From the NCBI GenBank assembly GCA_964243295.1, contig CAXTEJ010000089.1, positions 1 to 8,343 on the forward strand: 8,343 nt of DNA. The letters are read 5' to 3'. The notes beneath the pieces are model-generated. The model saw only the letters and a program-made list of their open reading frames with translations. It was not told the DNA's origin and did not search any database. This stretch comes from CAXTEJ01 sp964243295. GTDB taxonomy: Bacteria > Actinomycetota > Actinomycetes > Actinomycetales > Angustibacteraceae. Made by a program: the position numbers and the translations under genes. Positions 1 to 6,189 of this stretch are shown in pieces. How positions within the stretch are numbered: the stretch's first letter is position 1; each line of letters begins with the position of its first letter.

Positions 1-1
1 G

Positions 2-763
2 GTCGGGCCGAGCCACAACCCGCTGCTGCGCAAGGCCGAGGGTCACGACATCCGCATCGCCGACCACCTCGACCGCGCGGGGCTGGTCGCGAAGTACGAG
101 GGGGTGCGCCCGACCGAGCGCATCGAGGAGGTCGACTACGTGCTCGCCCCGGGCCGGCTCACCGACTCGATCCCCGACACCTTCGACTACGTGCTCGCCT
201 CCCACGTCGCCGAGCACACGGTCTGCCTGGTCTCGTTCCTGCAGGACTGCGAGGCGCTGCTGCGCCCGGGGGGGCGCCTTTCCCTGGCCCTGCCCGACAA
301 GCGGTTCTGCTTCGACCGCGTCCGTGAGCGCACCTCGCTCGGCCGGGTGATCGACACCTACCGCTCGGGCCCGTCGGTGCACACCTACGGCTCGGTGGTC
401 GAGCACAACCTCAACATGGTCACCAAGGACGGCGCCGTGGCCTGGTTCGCAGGCGCCCCGGGTGACGTCACGTTCCGGGTCACGCCCGAGCAGGTGCAGC
501 AGCGCGGCGCGGTCGCCGAGTCGGGCGAGTACGTCGACACCCACAACTGGGTGCTCACACCCCACCACTTCCGGCTGCTCGTGCAGGACCTGTTCAGCCT
601 CAGCCTGATCGGGCTGCGCGAGCTGTCCTTCCACGACACCGTCGACCACGAGTTCTTCATCACCCTCGCCGTCGACGCCCCCGGGCCGGAGCTGTCGCGT
701 GCCGAGTTGGTCGCCCTCGCCGCCGCCGAGCCGCTGGACGCCGGACCGGTGACCTTCGCGTGA
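2..763 (+). CDS. Class I SAM-dependent methyltransferase, 5'-truncated by the window edge
   Basis: The frame is open from base 2 to the TGA at 761-763, giving 253 visible residues. The true start lies upstream. The GTG at 104 is an internal codon, because the residues before it (VGPSHNPLLRKAEG) look like the glycine-containing SAM-binding motif I of this family. Further family features, in visible numbering, are DYVLASHVAEH at about 62-72 (post-motif II with the typical ASHV-EH), LLRPGG at 86-91 (the loop before the last core strands) and PDKRFCFD at 98-105. Together these match methyltransferases commonly found in surface-polysaccharide clusters. The protein is presumably cytosolic and transfers a methyl group from SAM to a sugar or lipid-linked intermediate; the acceptor is unknown. 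Its stop overlaps the start of the acyltransferase gene, so the two are probably co-translated. The family call is fairly firm; the glycan role rests on the neighbours. Confidence 0.82.
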   Translation, partial: VGPSHNPLLRKAEGHDIRIADHLDRAGLVAKYEGVRPTERIEEVDYVLAPGRLTDSIPDTFDYVLASHVAEHTVCLVSFLQDCEALLRPGGRLSLALPDKRFCFDRVRERTSLGRVIDTYRSGPSVHTYGSVVEHNLNMVTKDGAVAWFAGAPGDVTFRVTPEQVQQRGAVAESGEYVDTHNWVLTPHHFRLLVQDLFSLSLIGLRELSFHDTVDHEFFITLAVDAPGPELSRAELVALAAAEPLDAGPVTFA

Positions 764-1980
764 GCGTGGTCTCCCGCCCGGTGGCCGTCGCGGACGACGG
801 GGCCGGGCTGCCGCGCCCCGGCCGGCGCAGCCGATGGCGGCAGCGGCTCGCGGTCGTCGGCCCGGTCGACGGGTCGCGGCTCGCCGGCCTCGACGGGCTG
901 CGGGGCATCGCGGTGCTGCTGGTGGTGCTCGACCACGCCCACGTCGACCGACGTCTCGGCCGTATCTTCTCCATCGGCGGGGCCGCCGGCGTCACGACCT
1001 TCTTCGTGCTGTCCGGCTTCCTGATCACCTCGCTGCTGCTGCGCGAGCACGACCTTCGCGGGCGGGTCGACCTGCCGGCGTTCTGGGGACGTCGGGCGCT
1101 GCGGCTGCTGCCGGGGCTGTGGCTGTGGCTCGCCGTCGTGACGCTCGTGTTCTGGGGCGCGGGCTGGACCCAGCTGGGGTTCTTCCTCGACGAGCTGGTC
1201 AAGCCGGTCTTCTTCTACTACTCCGACTTCGCCGCGCTCGGCCGTGGCCTCGGGCCCGTGGCGCACACCTGGTCGCTGTCGGTGGAGGAGCAGTTCTACC
1301 TGCTGTGGCCGCTGCTGCTCATCGCCATGCTGTGGTTCGCCGACCGGCGTCCGGGGCGGTCCGGCGTCCGGCTGATGACGAGCGTGCTGGTGGTGCTGAC
1401 GGTCGCGGCGACCTGGTGGCGGCTGCGCGTCGGCCACCAACCGGGTGGCGAGCTCGTCGCGCCGCGGCGTCCCGACACCAACGCCATGTGCCTGCTCGCC
1501 GGGGCAGCGGTGGCCGCCGCCGTGCGCGCCGGGTGGACGCCGCGCGCTCGGCTCACCTGGCTGGCGTGGCCGGCGGTCGTCGGCATGCTGGTCGTCCCGC
1601 GCGTGGAGCCGGTGCGCGGACTGGTGCACCCCACGAACGCGGCGCTGCTGCTCACGGGTCTGGCCCTCGTGGCGCTGTGCGCGTGCCTCGCTCCCGGCTC
1701 GCGCACCTTCACCGCCCGCCCGCTGCGCCTGGTCGGCGCGGTGTCGTACGGCTTCTACCTGTGGCACTTCCCGCTGCTGGCCGCCTACGCCGGCGGCATC
1801 TTCCGCCCGTTCGGCGACCGGCCGGTCGTCACGGCGGCCGTGGTGGTGCCGCTGTCGTTCGCGGCGGCGTACGCGTCGTTCGTGCTCGTCGAGCGCCCGC
1901 TGATGCGCCGCTACCGAGGGCGGCTGGAGCGGGTGCACCTCGCCCGCGGTGACGCCGTGCCCGTCGCGGCGACGAGCTGA
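760..1980 (+). CDS. Acyltransferase family 3 (OafA/YrhL-like) integral membrane protein
   Basis: This 406-residue multi-pass membrane protein belongs to the Acyl_transf_3 family, which moves acyl groups (often acetyl) onto extracytoplasmic glycans or lipids. A cytoplasmic Arg-rich leader of about 40 residues precedes LAGLDGLRGIAVLLVVLDHA. H59 in the VLDHA segment is the candidate family histidine. FFVLSGFLIT (81-90), the basic FWGRRALRLLP stretch (108-118), HTWSLSVEEQFYLLWP (169-184), YGFYLWHFPLL (330-340) and a terminal ERP (378-380) are all typical. No C-terminal SGNH esterase domain is present; the protein ends shortly after the last helix, so it is the single-domain form. The GTG start at 760 overlaps the preceding TGA as GTGA, implying translational coupling with the upstream methyltransferase; an in-frame GTG at 781 is an alternative. 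The family is clear, but the acceptor (O-antigen-like glycan, teichoic acid or macrolide-type metabolite) is unknown. Confidence 0.93.
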   Translation: MSVVSRPVAVADDGAGLPRPGRRSRWRQRLAVVGPVDGSRLAGLDGLRGIAVLLVVLDHAHVDRRLGRIFSIGGAAGVTTFFVLSGFLITSLLLREHDLRGRVDLPAFWGRRALRLLPGLWLWLAVVTLVFWGAGWTQLGFFLDELVKPVFFYYSDFAALGRGLGPVAHTWSLSVEEQFYLLWPLLLIAMLWFADRRPGRSGVRLMTSVLVVLTVAATWWRLRVGHQPGGELVAPRRPDTNAMCLLAGAAVAAAVRAGWTPRARLTWLAWPAVVGMLVVPRVEPVRGLVHPTNAALLLTGLALVALCACLAPGSRTFTARPLRLVGAVSYGFYLWHFPLLAAYAGGIFRPFGDRPVVTAAVVVPLSFAAAYASFVLVERPLMRRYRGRLERVHLARGDAVPVAATS

Positions 1981-1981
1981 C

Positions 1982-3577
1982 TCACCCGACCATCGCGTGA
2001 CGGCCCGGAGGGCGCCCGGCCGTCGCCGGTGGGTCGGGCAGGGGCGCGTCGACGCGGGACGCCGTCCGCTGCACGAGGACGCAGCCCGCGAGACCGGCGA
2101 CCACGGCCACCACGAGGGCGGCGACGAGCCCGGTGGTGCCGCCGGGCAGCCAGCTGCCGGCCGCCAGCAGCCCACCCTGCACCTCGCCGCGGCTCGGCAC
2201 CGGCCGCCAGAAGTGCAGCAGCCCGTAGCCGGTGCCGCCCACGGCAGCCACCGTCACCAGCAGCGGGACGACGGGCAGCAGCGGCCGCAGCCGGGCGAGC
2301 GCTGCGGCGACGAGCACGGCGAACGCCAGCACGGCCGTCTGCACGTAGCGGCCCTGGGCGCCGCGCGTGACGCCGCTGCTCTGGAACTCCTCGTAGCTGC
2401 CGAGGGCGACGATCGCGAGCGGGCCGAGCCACAGCAGGTGCAGCACGAGGGCGAGCCCGAGCCGGCGCCAGAGGGCGAGCGTGCCGAGCAGGACCAGCAC
2501 CGCGAGCGCGATCGTGGCGCCCTGGTACAGCCACCGCGGCGGAGTGCCCTCGGCCCAGCCGATCGCGACCCACATGGTGCGCATCCAGATGTCGGAGAAC
2601 TCCCCGACCCACTGCGACACGGGGGGCACGACGTCGACCGGCGGCGGGTCGGTGGTGCCCTTGGGCTGCACCTGCCCGTAGCGGACGACGTTGACCACCC
2701 ACCACCACAGCCCGATCCCCGACGCGGCCACCGCGACCAGGCAGCCCTGCGCCGAGCGCCGGACCCCCCCGTGGCGGGCGCCGACGAGGTAGGCCACCAC
2801 CACGACCGGCAGCAGCGCGAGCGCGAAGCCCTTGGTGAGCAGGGCCAGGCCCACTGCGACGCCGACCAGCAGCGCGCGGCGCGCGCCGACGTCCCCGCGC
2901 GTCACGGGGACGACCAGGGCCCCCACGACGCTGGTGAGCAGGACGAGCAGCGTGCCGTTGTTGACGCCGGCCGAGGTGTCGACGAACTGCATCCACGACG
3001 CAGGAAGGAACGCGGCGACGGCGGCGGCACGCGGGGCCAGCCCCGCGCGCCGGGCGGCCAGCGCGCACAGCCACGGCACGGGCAGCAGCAGCAGTCCGCT
3101 CACCAGGCGCAGCGTGAGCACGAAGCCGACCGGCCCGAGCCCGTCGAGGTGCAGCAGCCGGATGACCCCCGCCAGCAGCAGGTAGTACAGCGGCGGGTGC
3201 TGCGTCATCTGGTCGATCGCGGGCTGGGCGCGGTGGGGGCTGCTGGGGTCGGCCAGCGCGTCCATGGACGGGGCGTCCGCGAAGCGTGGCTCCTGCACCG
3301 AAACCGGCCTTCGCCCCGAGAAGCCGTAGTACTGCACGAAGTAGAACGAGCCGAGCACCGACGGCTGCATCTGGGCGCGGCCCGGCGCGGGGTAGGTGCC
3401 CGACTCGGCGAGGCGCAGCGAGGTCGACACGTGCATCGGCTCGTCGGCACCGCGGTAGACCGGGGTGAGCAGGCTCCAGCCGGCGAGCACCGCGGCCAGC
3501 AGCACGGTCGCCGCCACGACCGCCCGGCGCAGGGGCCGGTCGACGGTCTGCGCGGACGAGACCTCCGCGCCTGTCAC
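1982..3577 (-). CDS. DUF2142 family membrane protein, putative GT-C type glycosyltransferase
   Basis: This 531-residue protein has a short cytoplasmic N-terminus, a first helix at about 19-38, and then a large extracytoplasmic loop beginning TPVYRGADEPMHV. The acidic D45-E46 pair after TM1 and the later QHPPLYYLLL (126-135) are typical of DUF2142 and resemble the acidic-loop motif of GT-C polyprenyl-phosphate-dependent glycosyltransferases. Hydrophobic segments recur through the protein (about 130-145, 149-176, 180-197, 207-225, 234-264, 278-297, 353-369, 374-393, 411-428, 433-450, 478-502), and GAQGRYVQTAVLA (406-418) is another family-like stretch. The tail is Pro-rich and cytoplasmic. I chose the GTG at 3577 because TAGGGT lies exactly 7 nt upstream and because the frame further upstream is antisense to the CDF gene. 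It converges on the acyltransferase gene, leaving one base between the stops. Glycosyl transfer is inferred from the family and has not been shown for most members. Confidence 0.87.
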   Translation of the reverse strand: MTGAEVSSAQTVDRPLRRAVVAATVLLAAVLAGWSLLTPVYRGADEPMHVSTSLRLAESGTYPAPGRAQMQPSVLGSFYFVQYYGFSGRRPVSVQEPRFADAPSMDALADPSSPHRAQPAIDQMTQHPPLYYLLLAGVIRLLHLDGLGPVGFVLTLRLVSGLLLLPVPWLCALAARRAGLAPRAAAVAAFLPASWMQFVDTSAGVNNGTLLVLLTSVVGALVVPVTRGDVGARRALLVGVAVGLALLTKGFALALLPVVVVAYLVGARHGGVRRSAQGCLVAVAASGIGLWWWVVNVVRYGQVQPKGTTDPPPVDVVPPVSQWVGEFSDIWMRTMWVAIGWAEGTPPRWLYQGATIALAVLVLLGTLALWRRLGLALVLHLLWLGPLAIVALGSYEEFQSSGVTRGAQGRYVQTAVLAFAVLVAAALARLRPLLPVVPLLVTVAAVGGTGYGLLHFWRPVPSRGEVQGGLLAAGSWLPGGTTGLVAALVVAVVAGLAGCVLVQRTASRVDAPLPDPPATAGRPPGRHAMVG

Positions 3578-3584
3578 GCCAGCC

Positions 3585-3590
3585 ACCCTA
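3585..3590 (-). promoter_or_regulatory. Leaderless-type -10 box (TAGGGT) for the DUF2142 gene
   Basis: Read on the minus strand, TAGGGT is followed by 7 nt (GCTGGCG) and then the GTG start of the DUF2142 gene. A TANNNT box at this distance places transcription initiation at or next to the start codon, the usual pattern for actinobacterial leaderless genes. No convincing -35 hexamer is visible 16-19 nt upstream. The box supports the choice of GTG 3577 as the start. Confidence 0.62.
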
Positions 3591-3689
3591 ACCGGGAGCA
3601 CCCGGCGGCGGGGTCCTCGTGCGCGGGTAGGGGCGGGCACGGACCGCCGTCCTGGAGCCCCGCGACGGGCCGCCGTCCCGCTCCCACCC

Positions 3690-3702
3690 CGCCGCAGCGG
3701 CG
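3690..3702. promoter_or_regulatory. 13-nt perfect dyad in the divergent intergenic region
   Basis: CGCCGC-A-GCGGCG is a perfect inverted repeat centred on an adenine, about 48 nt upstream of the predicted transcription start of the CDF transporter and inside the 166-bp divergent region between it and the DUF2142 gene. It could be an operator. However, short GC dyads are common by chance in such DNA and it does not resemble the usual AT-rich sites of metal-sensing repressors. A direct repeat, CCGCCGTCC, occurs at 3644-3652 and 3670-3678 in the same region. Confidence 0.25.
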
Positions 3703-3730
3703 TCGGGGCGCGATCAACGGCGCGCCCGCG

Positions 3731-3736
3731 TAGCGT
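3731..3736 (+). promoter_or_regulatory. Leaderless-type -10 box (TAGCGT) for the CDF transporter gene
   Basis: TAGCGT is followed by 7 nt (GCGCCCG) and then the GTG start at 3744. The spacing matches the other start-proximal boxes in this window and indicates a leaderless transcript. No good -35 element is seen at the expected distance. The frame is open upstream to about 3465, but that stretch overlaps the opposing DUF2142 gene and has no transporter-like sequence, which also favours starting at 3744. Confidence 0.6.
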
Positions 3737-3743
3737 GCGCCCG

Positions 3744-4748
3744 GTGAGCGAGGACAAGCCGGAGAGCACCGGGACCGTCATCGTGGCGCTGGCCGCGAAC
3801 GGCGGCATCGCCGTCGCCAAGGGCGTCGCGGCGGTGGCGTCGGGGTCGGCGGCGATGGCGGCCGAGACGGCGCACTCGGTGGTCGACACGGCCAACGAGC
3901 TGCTGCTGCTGCTGGCGCTGCGCCGCAGCAGCAGGCCCGCCGACCGCAACCGGCCGTTCGGGTACGGCGCCGAGCGGTTCTTCTGGTCCTTCGTCGCCGC
4001 CGTCTCGATCTTCGTCTCGGGCGCCGTGTTCGCCGCGCTCGAGGGCGTGCGCACCCTGCTGTCGCCGTCGCAGGAGTCCGCGTCGGCCACCCTGTCGTAC
4101 GTCGTCCTCGGCGTCTCGTTCCTGCTCGAGGGCGCCAGCTGGATCAAGGCCACCCGGCAGGTGCGCAGCGAGGCCGCCGACGCCGAGCTGTCGTTCCGGG
4201 ACTACCTCGGCGCGACGGACGACCCCACGGTCAAGACCGTGTTCTTCGAGGACTCCGCCGCCCTGATCGGGCTGGTGCTGGCGTTCGGCGGCGTCTACCT
4301 GCACGAGACGACCGGGTCGGCGATCGGTGACGGCGTCGCGTCGGTGCTGATCGCCGTGCTGCTCAGCGCCGTGGCCTACCTGCTCGCCCGCACCAACAAG
4401 AACCTGCTCGTCGGCAGCCAGGGCGACCCCCGGCTGGTGCGGGCCATCACGTCGTGGCTCGCCGAGCACGACGAGGTCGACGCAGTCGTCGACATCCTCA
4501 GCCAGCGCATCGGCACCGACCGGCTGCTGGTGTGCGTGCGGGTCGACTTCGACGACGCGCTCGACGCGGCGGGGGTCGAGCGAGCCGCGCTGGCGATGAA
4601 TCGCGGCATGCGCGAGCGCTTCAACGACGTCGTCGAGGTGTTCATCGAGCCGGTCCCGCGGTCGGACGCCGAGCTGCGCCAGACGGTCCGCGACCGCTAC
4701 GGCGACCGCGTCGCCCAGTTCATCGAGGACACCGCGACGCCCAGGTAG
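3744..4748 (+). CDS. Cation diffusion facilitator family transporter (SLC30A9-like type)
   Basis: This 334-residue cation diffusion facilitator has about six transmembrane helices (roughly 12-33, 40-60, 79-100, 117-135, 168-187, 195-215) and a cytosolic C-terminal domain (about 225-334). CDF proteins export divalent metals such as Zn, Mn or Fe by proton antiport, usually as dimers. TM2 carries AETAHSVVDTANE, with H44 and D48 as the HxxxD metal pair and N51. RPFGYGAERFFWSFVAAVSIF (70-90) is the hallmark stretch at the loop into TM3. TM5 carries FFEDSAALIG (167-176) instead of the usual second HxxxD, giving E169xxxA173; I recall this from SLC30A9/ZnT9-like members, so site A may be incomplete and the substrate uncertain. 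The GTG start at 3744 is set by the TAGCGT box 7 nt upstream and by the first helix beginning at residue 12. It ends in the TAG that also begins the next gene's promoter box. Confidence 0.92.
   Translation: MSEDKPESTGTVIVALAANGGIAVAKGVAAVASGSAAMAAETAHSVVDTANELLLLLALRRSSRPADRNRPFGYGAERFFWSFVAAVSIFVSGAVFAALEGVRTLLSPSQESASATLSYVVLGVSFLLEGASWIKATRQVRSEAADAELSFRDYLGATDDPTVKTVFFEDSAALIGLVLAFGGVYLHETTGSAIGDGVASVLIAVLLSAVAYLLARTNKNLLVGSQGDPRLVRAITSWLAEHDEVDAVVDILSQRIGTDRLLVCVRVDFDDALDAAGVERAALAMNRGMRERFNDVVEVFIEPVPRSDAELRQTVRDRYGDRVAQFIEDTATPR
3903..3934 (+). repeat. Strong intragenic hairpin (CTG-repeat inverted repeat) inside the CDF gene
   Basis: CTGCTGCTGC (3903-3912) pairs over all 10 positions with GCAGCAGCAG (3925-3934). 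With a single bulged T at 3913, it continues as GGCG/CGCC (3914-3917 with 3921-3924), closing on a CTG loop (3918-3920). The 14 pairs would make a very stable mRNA stem about 160 nt into the coding region. It encodes the Leu-rich end of TM2 followed by LRRSS. It may simply result from Leu CTG codons meeting Ser AGC codons. No T-tract follows, so it is not a standard terminator. Confidence 0.5.
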
Positions 4749-4751
4749 GGT
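4746..4751 (+). promoter_or_regulatory. Leaderless-type -10 box (TAGGGT) overlapping a stop codon, for the DUF3043 gene
   Basis: TAGGGT is followed by 6 nt (CAGGGG) and the GTG start at 4758. The first three bases of the box (4746-4748) are the TAG stop codon of the CDF transporter, so stop codon and promoter share sequence. The intervening CAGGGG is purine-rich but too close to the start to be a normal ribosome-binding site. No clear -35 element is visible. Confidence 0.58.
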
Positions 4752-4757
4752 CAGGGG

Positions 4758-5363
4758 GTGCTCGGACGACGCAAGACCGCCACGGTCGCCCCCGACCCCG
4801 CCCCCGTGCTGGGTGACGGCAAGGGCCGGGCCACGCCCAAGCGGCGCGAGTCCCAAGCCGCGCGCAAGCAGCCGCTGGTGCCCACGCGCACCGGCAGCAC
4901 CGCCGCCACGGGCCGTGGCGCCAGCAAGGAGGTCAAGGCCGCTGCGCGCGCCGAGCGCATGGCTTCGCGCGAGAAGATGCTGAGCGGCGACGAGCGCTAC
5001 CTGCTGCCCCGCGACCGGGGACCGGTGCGGCGCCTGGCCCGTGACGTGGTCGACGCCCGCTGGAACGTCGGCGAGTTCCTGCTGCCGGTCATGCTCGTCG
5101 TCGTGCTGCTGTCGTTCTCCGGCCTGCAGAGCCGCGCGCCGGCGGTCTTCACCATCATCTTCGTCGTCGTCTACACGATGCTCATCGTGTCGAGCCTCGA
5201 CGCCTACCTCATGACGCGCCGCCTGCGCCGCCGGGTCGTCGAGCGCTTCGGCGCCGACGCCTACGTGCGCGGCACGACCATGTACGCGATCTTCCGGGCC
5301 TTCCAGCTGCGCCGCAGCCGGGTGCCGCGCCCGGCCGTCCCCCGCGGCGCCGACCTCGGCTGA
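4758..5363 (+). CDS. DUF3043 domain-containing membrane protein
   Basis: This is a 201-residue protein of the actinobacterial DUF3043 family, whose function is unknown. The N-terminal half (about 1-75) is rich in Lys, Arg and Ala, likely disordered and cytosolic, and includes the family-type ATPKRRESQAARKQPLVP (25-42). It is followed by the conserved block GDERYLLPRDRGPVRRLARD (77-96) and DARWNVGEF (99-107). Two hydrophobic helices follow, at about 107-122 and 128-147, joined by a very short loop, and then a basic C-terminus with MTRRLRRRV and TMYAIFRAFQLRRSRVPRP. The predicted topology is a two-helix hairpin with both ends in the cytoplasm. The GTG start matches the family N-terminus (MLGRR) and sits 6 nt after a TAGGGT box. 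The gene lies 9 nt after the CDF transporter and 4 nt before the methyltransferase, so read-through expression of the trio is likely. Family assignment is confident; no function can be assigned. Confidence 0.92.
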   Translation: MLGRRKTATVAPDPAPVLGDGKGRATPKRRESQAARKQPLVPTRTGSTAATGRGASKEVKAAARAERMASREKMLSGDERYLLPRDRGPVRRLARDVVDARWNVGEFLLPVMLVVVLLSFSGLQSRAPAVFTIIFVVVYTMLIVSSLDAYLMTRRLRRRVVERFGADAYVRGTTMYAIFRAFQLRRSRVPRPAVPRGADLG

Positions 5364-5367
5364 CGCC

Positions 5368-6159
5368 GTGCCGCCCGCTGCCGGCTTCACGCCCGGTCGC
5401 GAGCCCTGGCTGCGCCGGCAGGGGCTGCTGCGCACCGTCGTCCGGCACGAGCTGGTCGCCCGCCAGCTCGCCGTCCACCTCGAGGCCGATCCCGGCCGGG
5501 TGCTGGACGTCGGGGCCGGCCAAGGAACCCAGGCCGTCCGGCTCGCCCGCCTGGGGGCGACCGTCGTGGCCGTCGAGCCCGACGCCGGCATGCGGGAGGC
5601 CTTCGAGCGGGCACTCGCGGCCGAGCCGGCCACCGTCCGCGACCGCGTCGAGCTCGTCGACGGTGAGCTGGGCCGGCTCGGCGTCAGCGGTCGCTTCGAC
5701 GTCGTCTGCTGCCACGGCGTGCTGATGTACCTGCCCGACAGCCGCGCACCGACGGTCGAGCTGTGCGACCTCGTGGCGCCCGGCGGCATCGTGTCGCTGC
5801 TGGTGCGCAACGCGGACGGGCTGGCCCTGCGCCCCGGCCTTCGCGGCGCCTACGACGAGGTGCACGCGGCCCTGGACGACGCGGTGCAGGCGCGGCCGAC
5901 CTACCGCAACGGGCTGGGCGTCACCGCTCACGCCGACCGGCTCGAGCAGCTGGCGTCGTACGTCGCGGGCCGGCGCATGCACGTCGAGGCGTGGTACGGC
6001 GTGCGGTTGCTCAGCGACGGCGACGACGGGCCGCCCCCGGCCGAGCCGGGGCTCACCGCCCTGCTCGCGGCCGAGGAGCGGCTGGGCCGCACCGACCCCT
6101 ACCGCCGGCTCGCGGCGCTGACCCACGTCGTCGGCCGCCGCGATCCCGTCGCCGGGTGA
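5368..6159 (+). CDS. Class I SAM-dependent methyltransferase, CmoM/SmtA-like
   Basis: This 263-residue cytosolic methyltransferase has a complete Rossmann core. Motif I is VLDVGAGQGT (45-54), E70 at the end of the second strand in VVAVEPDAGM likely binds the SAM ribose, CCHGVLMYL (114-122) is the motif II region, and LVAPGGIVSLLVRNADGLALRPGLRG spans 135-160. The NADGLALRPGLRG segment, the Tyr/Pro-rich linker before a YRNGLG region (179-184) and the ending AEERLGRTDPYRRLAALTHVVGRR closely parallel the layout of E. coli CmoM (SmtA), which methylates carboxymethoxyuridine in tRNA. Whether that tRNA substrate exists in this organism cannot be told, so no symbol is given. The GTG start is 4 nt after the DUF3043 stop, with no Shine-Dalgarno sequence or TANNNT box of its own, indicating operon expression and coupling. 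The methyltransferase fold is certain; the CmoM-like subfamily is likely and the substrate open. Confidence 0.9.
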   Translation: MPPAAGFTPGREPWLRRQGLLRTVVRHELVARQLAVHLEADPGRVLDVGAGQGTQAVRLARLGATVVAVEPDAGMREAFERALAAEPATVRDRVELVDGELGRLGVSGRFDVVCCHGVLMYLPDSRAPTVELCDLVAPGGIVSLLVRNADGLALRPGLRGAYDEVHAALDDAVQARPTYRNGLGVTAHADRLEQLASYVAGRRMHVEAWYGVRLLSDGDDGPPPAEPGLTALLAAEERLGRTDPYRRLAALTHVVGRRDPVAG

Positions 6160-6176
6160 ACGTCGCACCCGCGCCC

Positions 6177-6182
6177 TAGGGT
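6177..6182 (+). promoter_or_regulatory. Leaderless-type -10 box (TAGGGT) for the aldo/keto reductase gene
   Basis: TAGGGT is followed by 7 nt (GAGGCGC) and then ATG at 6190. It lies 17 nt after the methyltransferase stop. A weak -35-like GTGAAC occurs at 6156-6161 with a 15-nt spacer. The box favours ATG 6190 over the in-frame GTG at 6181, which falls inside the box itself. Confidence 0.62.
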
Positions 6183-6189
6183 GAGGCGC

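Noticed and set aside
385..2175. 596-codon minus-strand open frame antisense to the methyltransferase and acyltransferase
   Set aside because: Its translation is Arg/Pro/His/Gln-rich low complexity with no domain, while the opposite strand encodes two clear families. It is a by-product of few stop codons in GC-rich antisense frames.
3081..3096. CAG-repeat tract in the DUF2142 gene as a microsatellite
   Set aside because: It simply encodes a Leu run (LLLL) in a transmembrane helix with CTG codons. It is short and has no pairing arm nearby.
1949..3733. 594-codon plus-strand open frame antisense to the DUF2142 gene
   Set aside because: It has the same shadow composition (His/Gln/Arg/Gly-rich), and the minus strand carries a convincing multi-pass membrane protein with family motifs.
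3465..3743. N-terminal extension of the CDF transporter upstream of GTG 3744
   Set aside because: The extension is Arg/Pro/Thr-rich, overlaps the DUF2142 5' end and its promoter, and is not part of the CDF fold. The TAGCGT box 7 nt before 3744 marks the real start.
3578..4153. N-terminal extension of the DUF2142 protein to a start at 4153
   Set aside because: This part is antisense to the CDF gene. The first helix and DUF2142 motifs begin right after GTG 3577, which has its own -10 box.
3714..5810. 698-codon minus-strand open frame across the CDF, DUF3043 and methyltransferase genes
   Set aside because: It spans three recognisable plus-strand genes and shows no domain; it is an antisense shadow.
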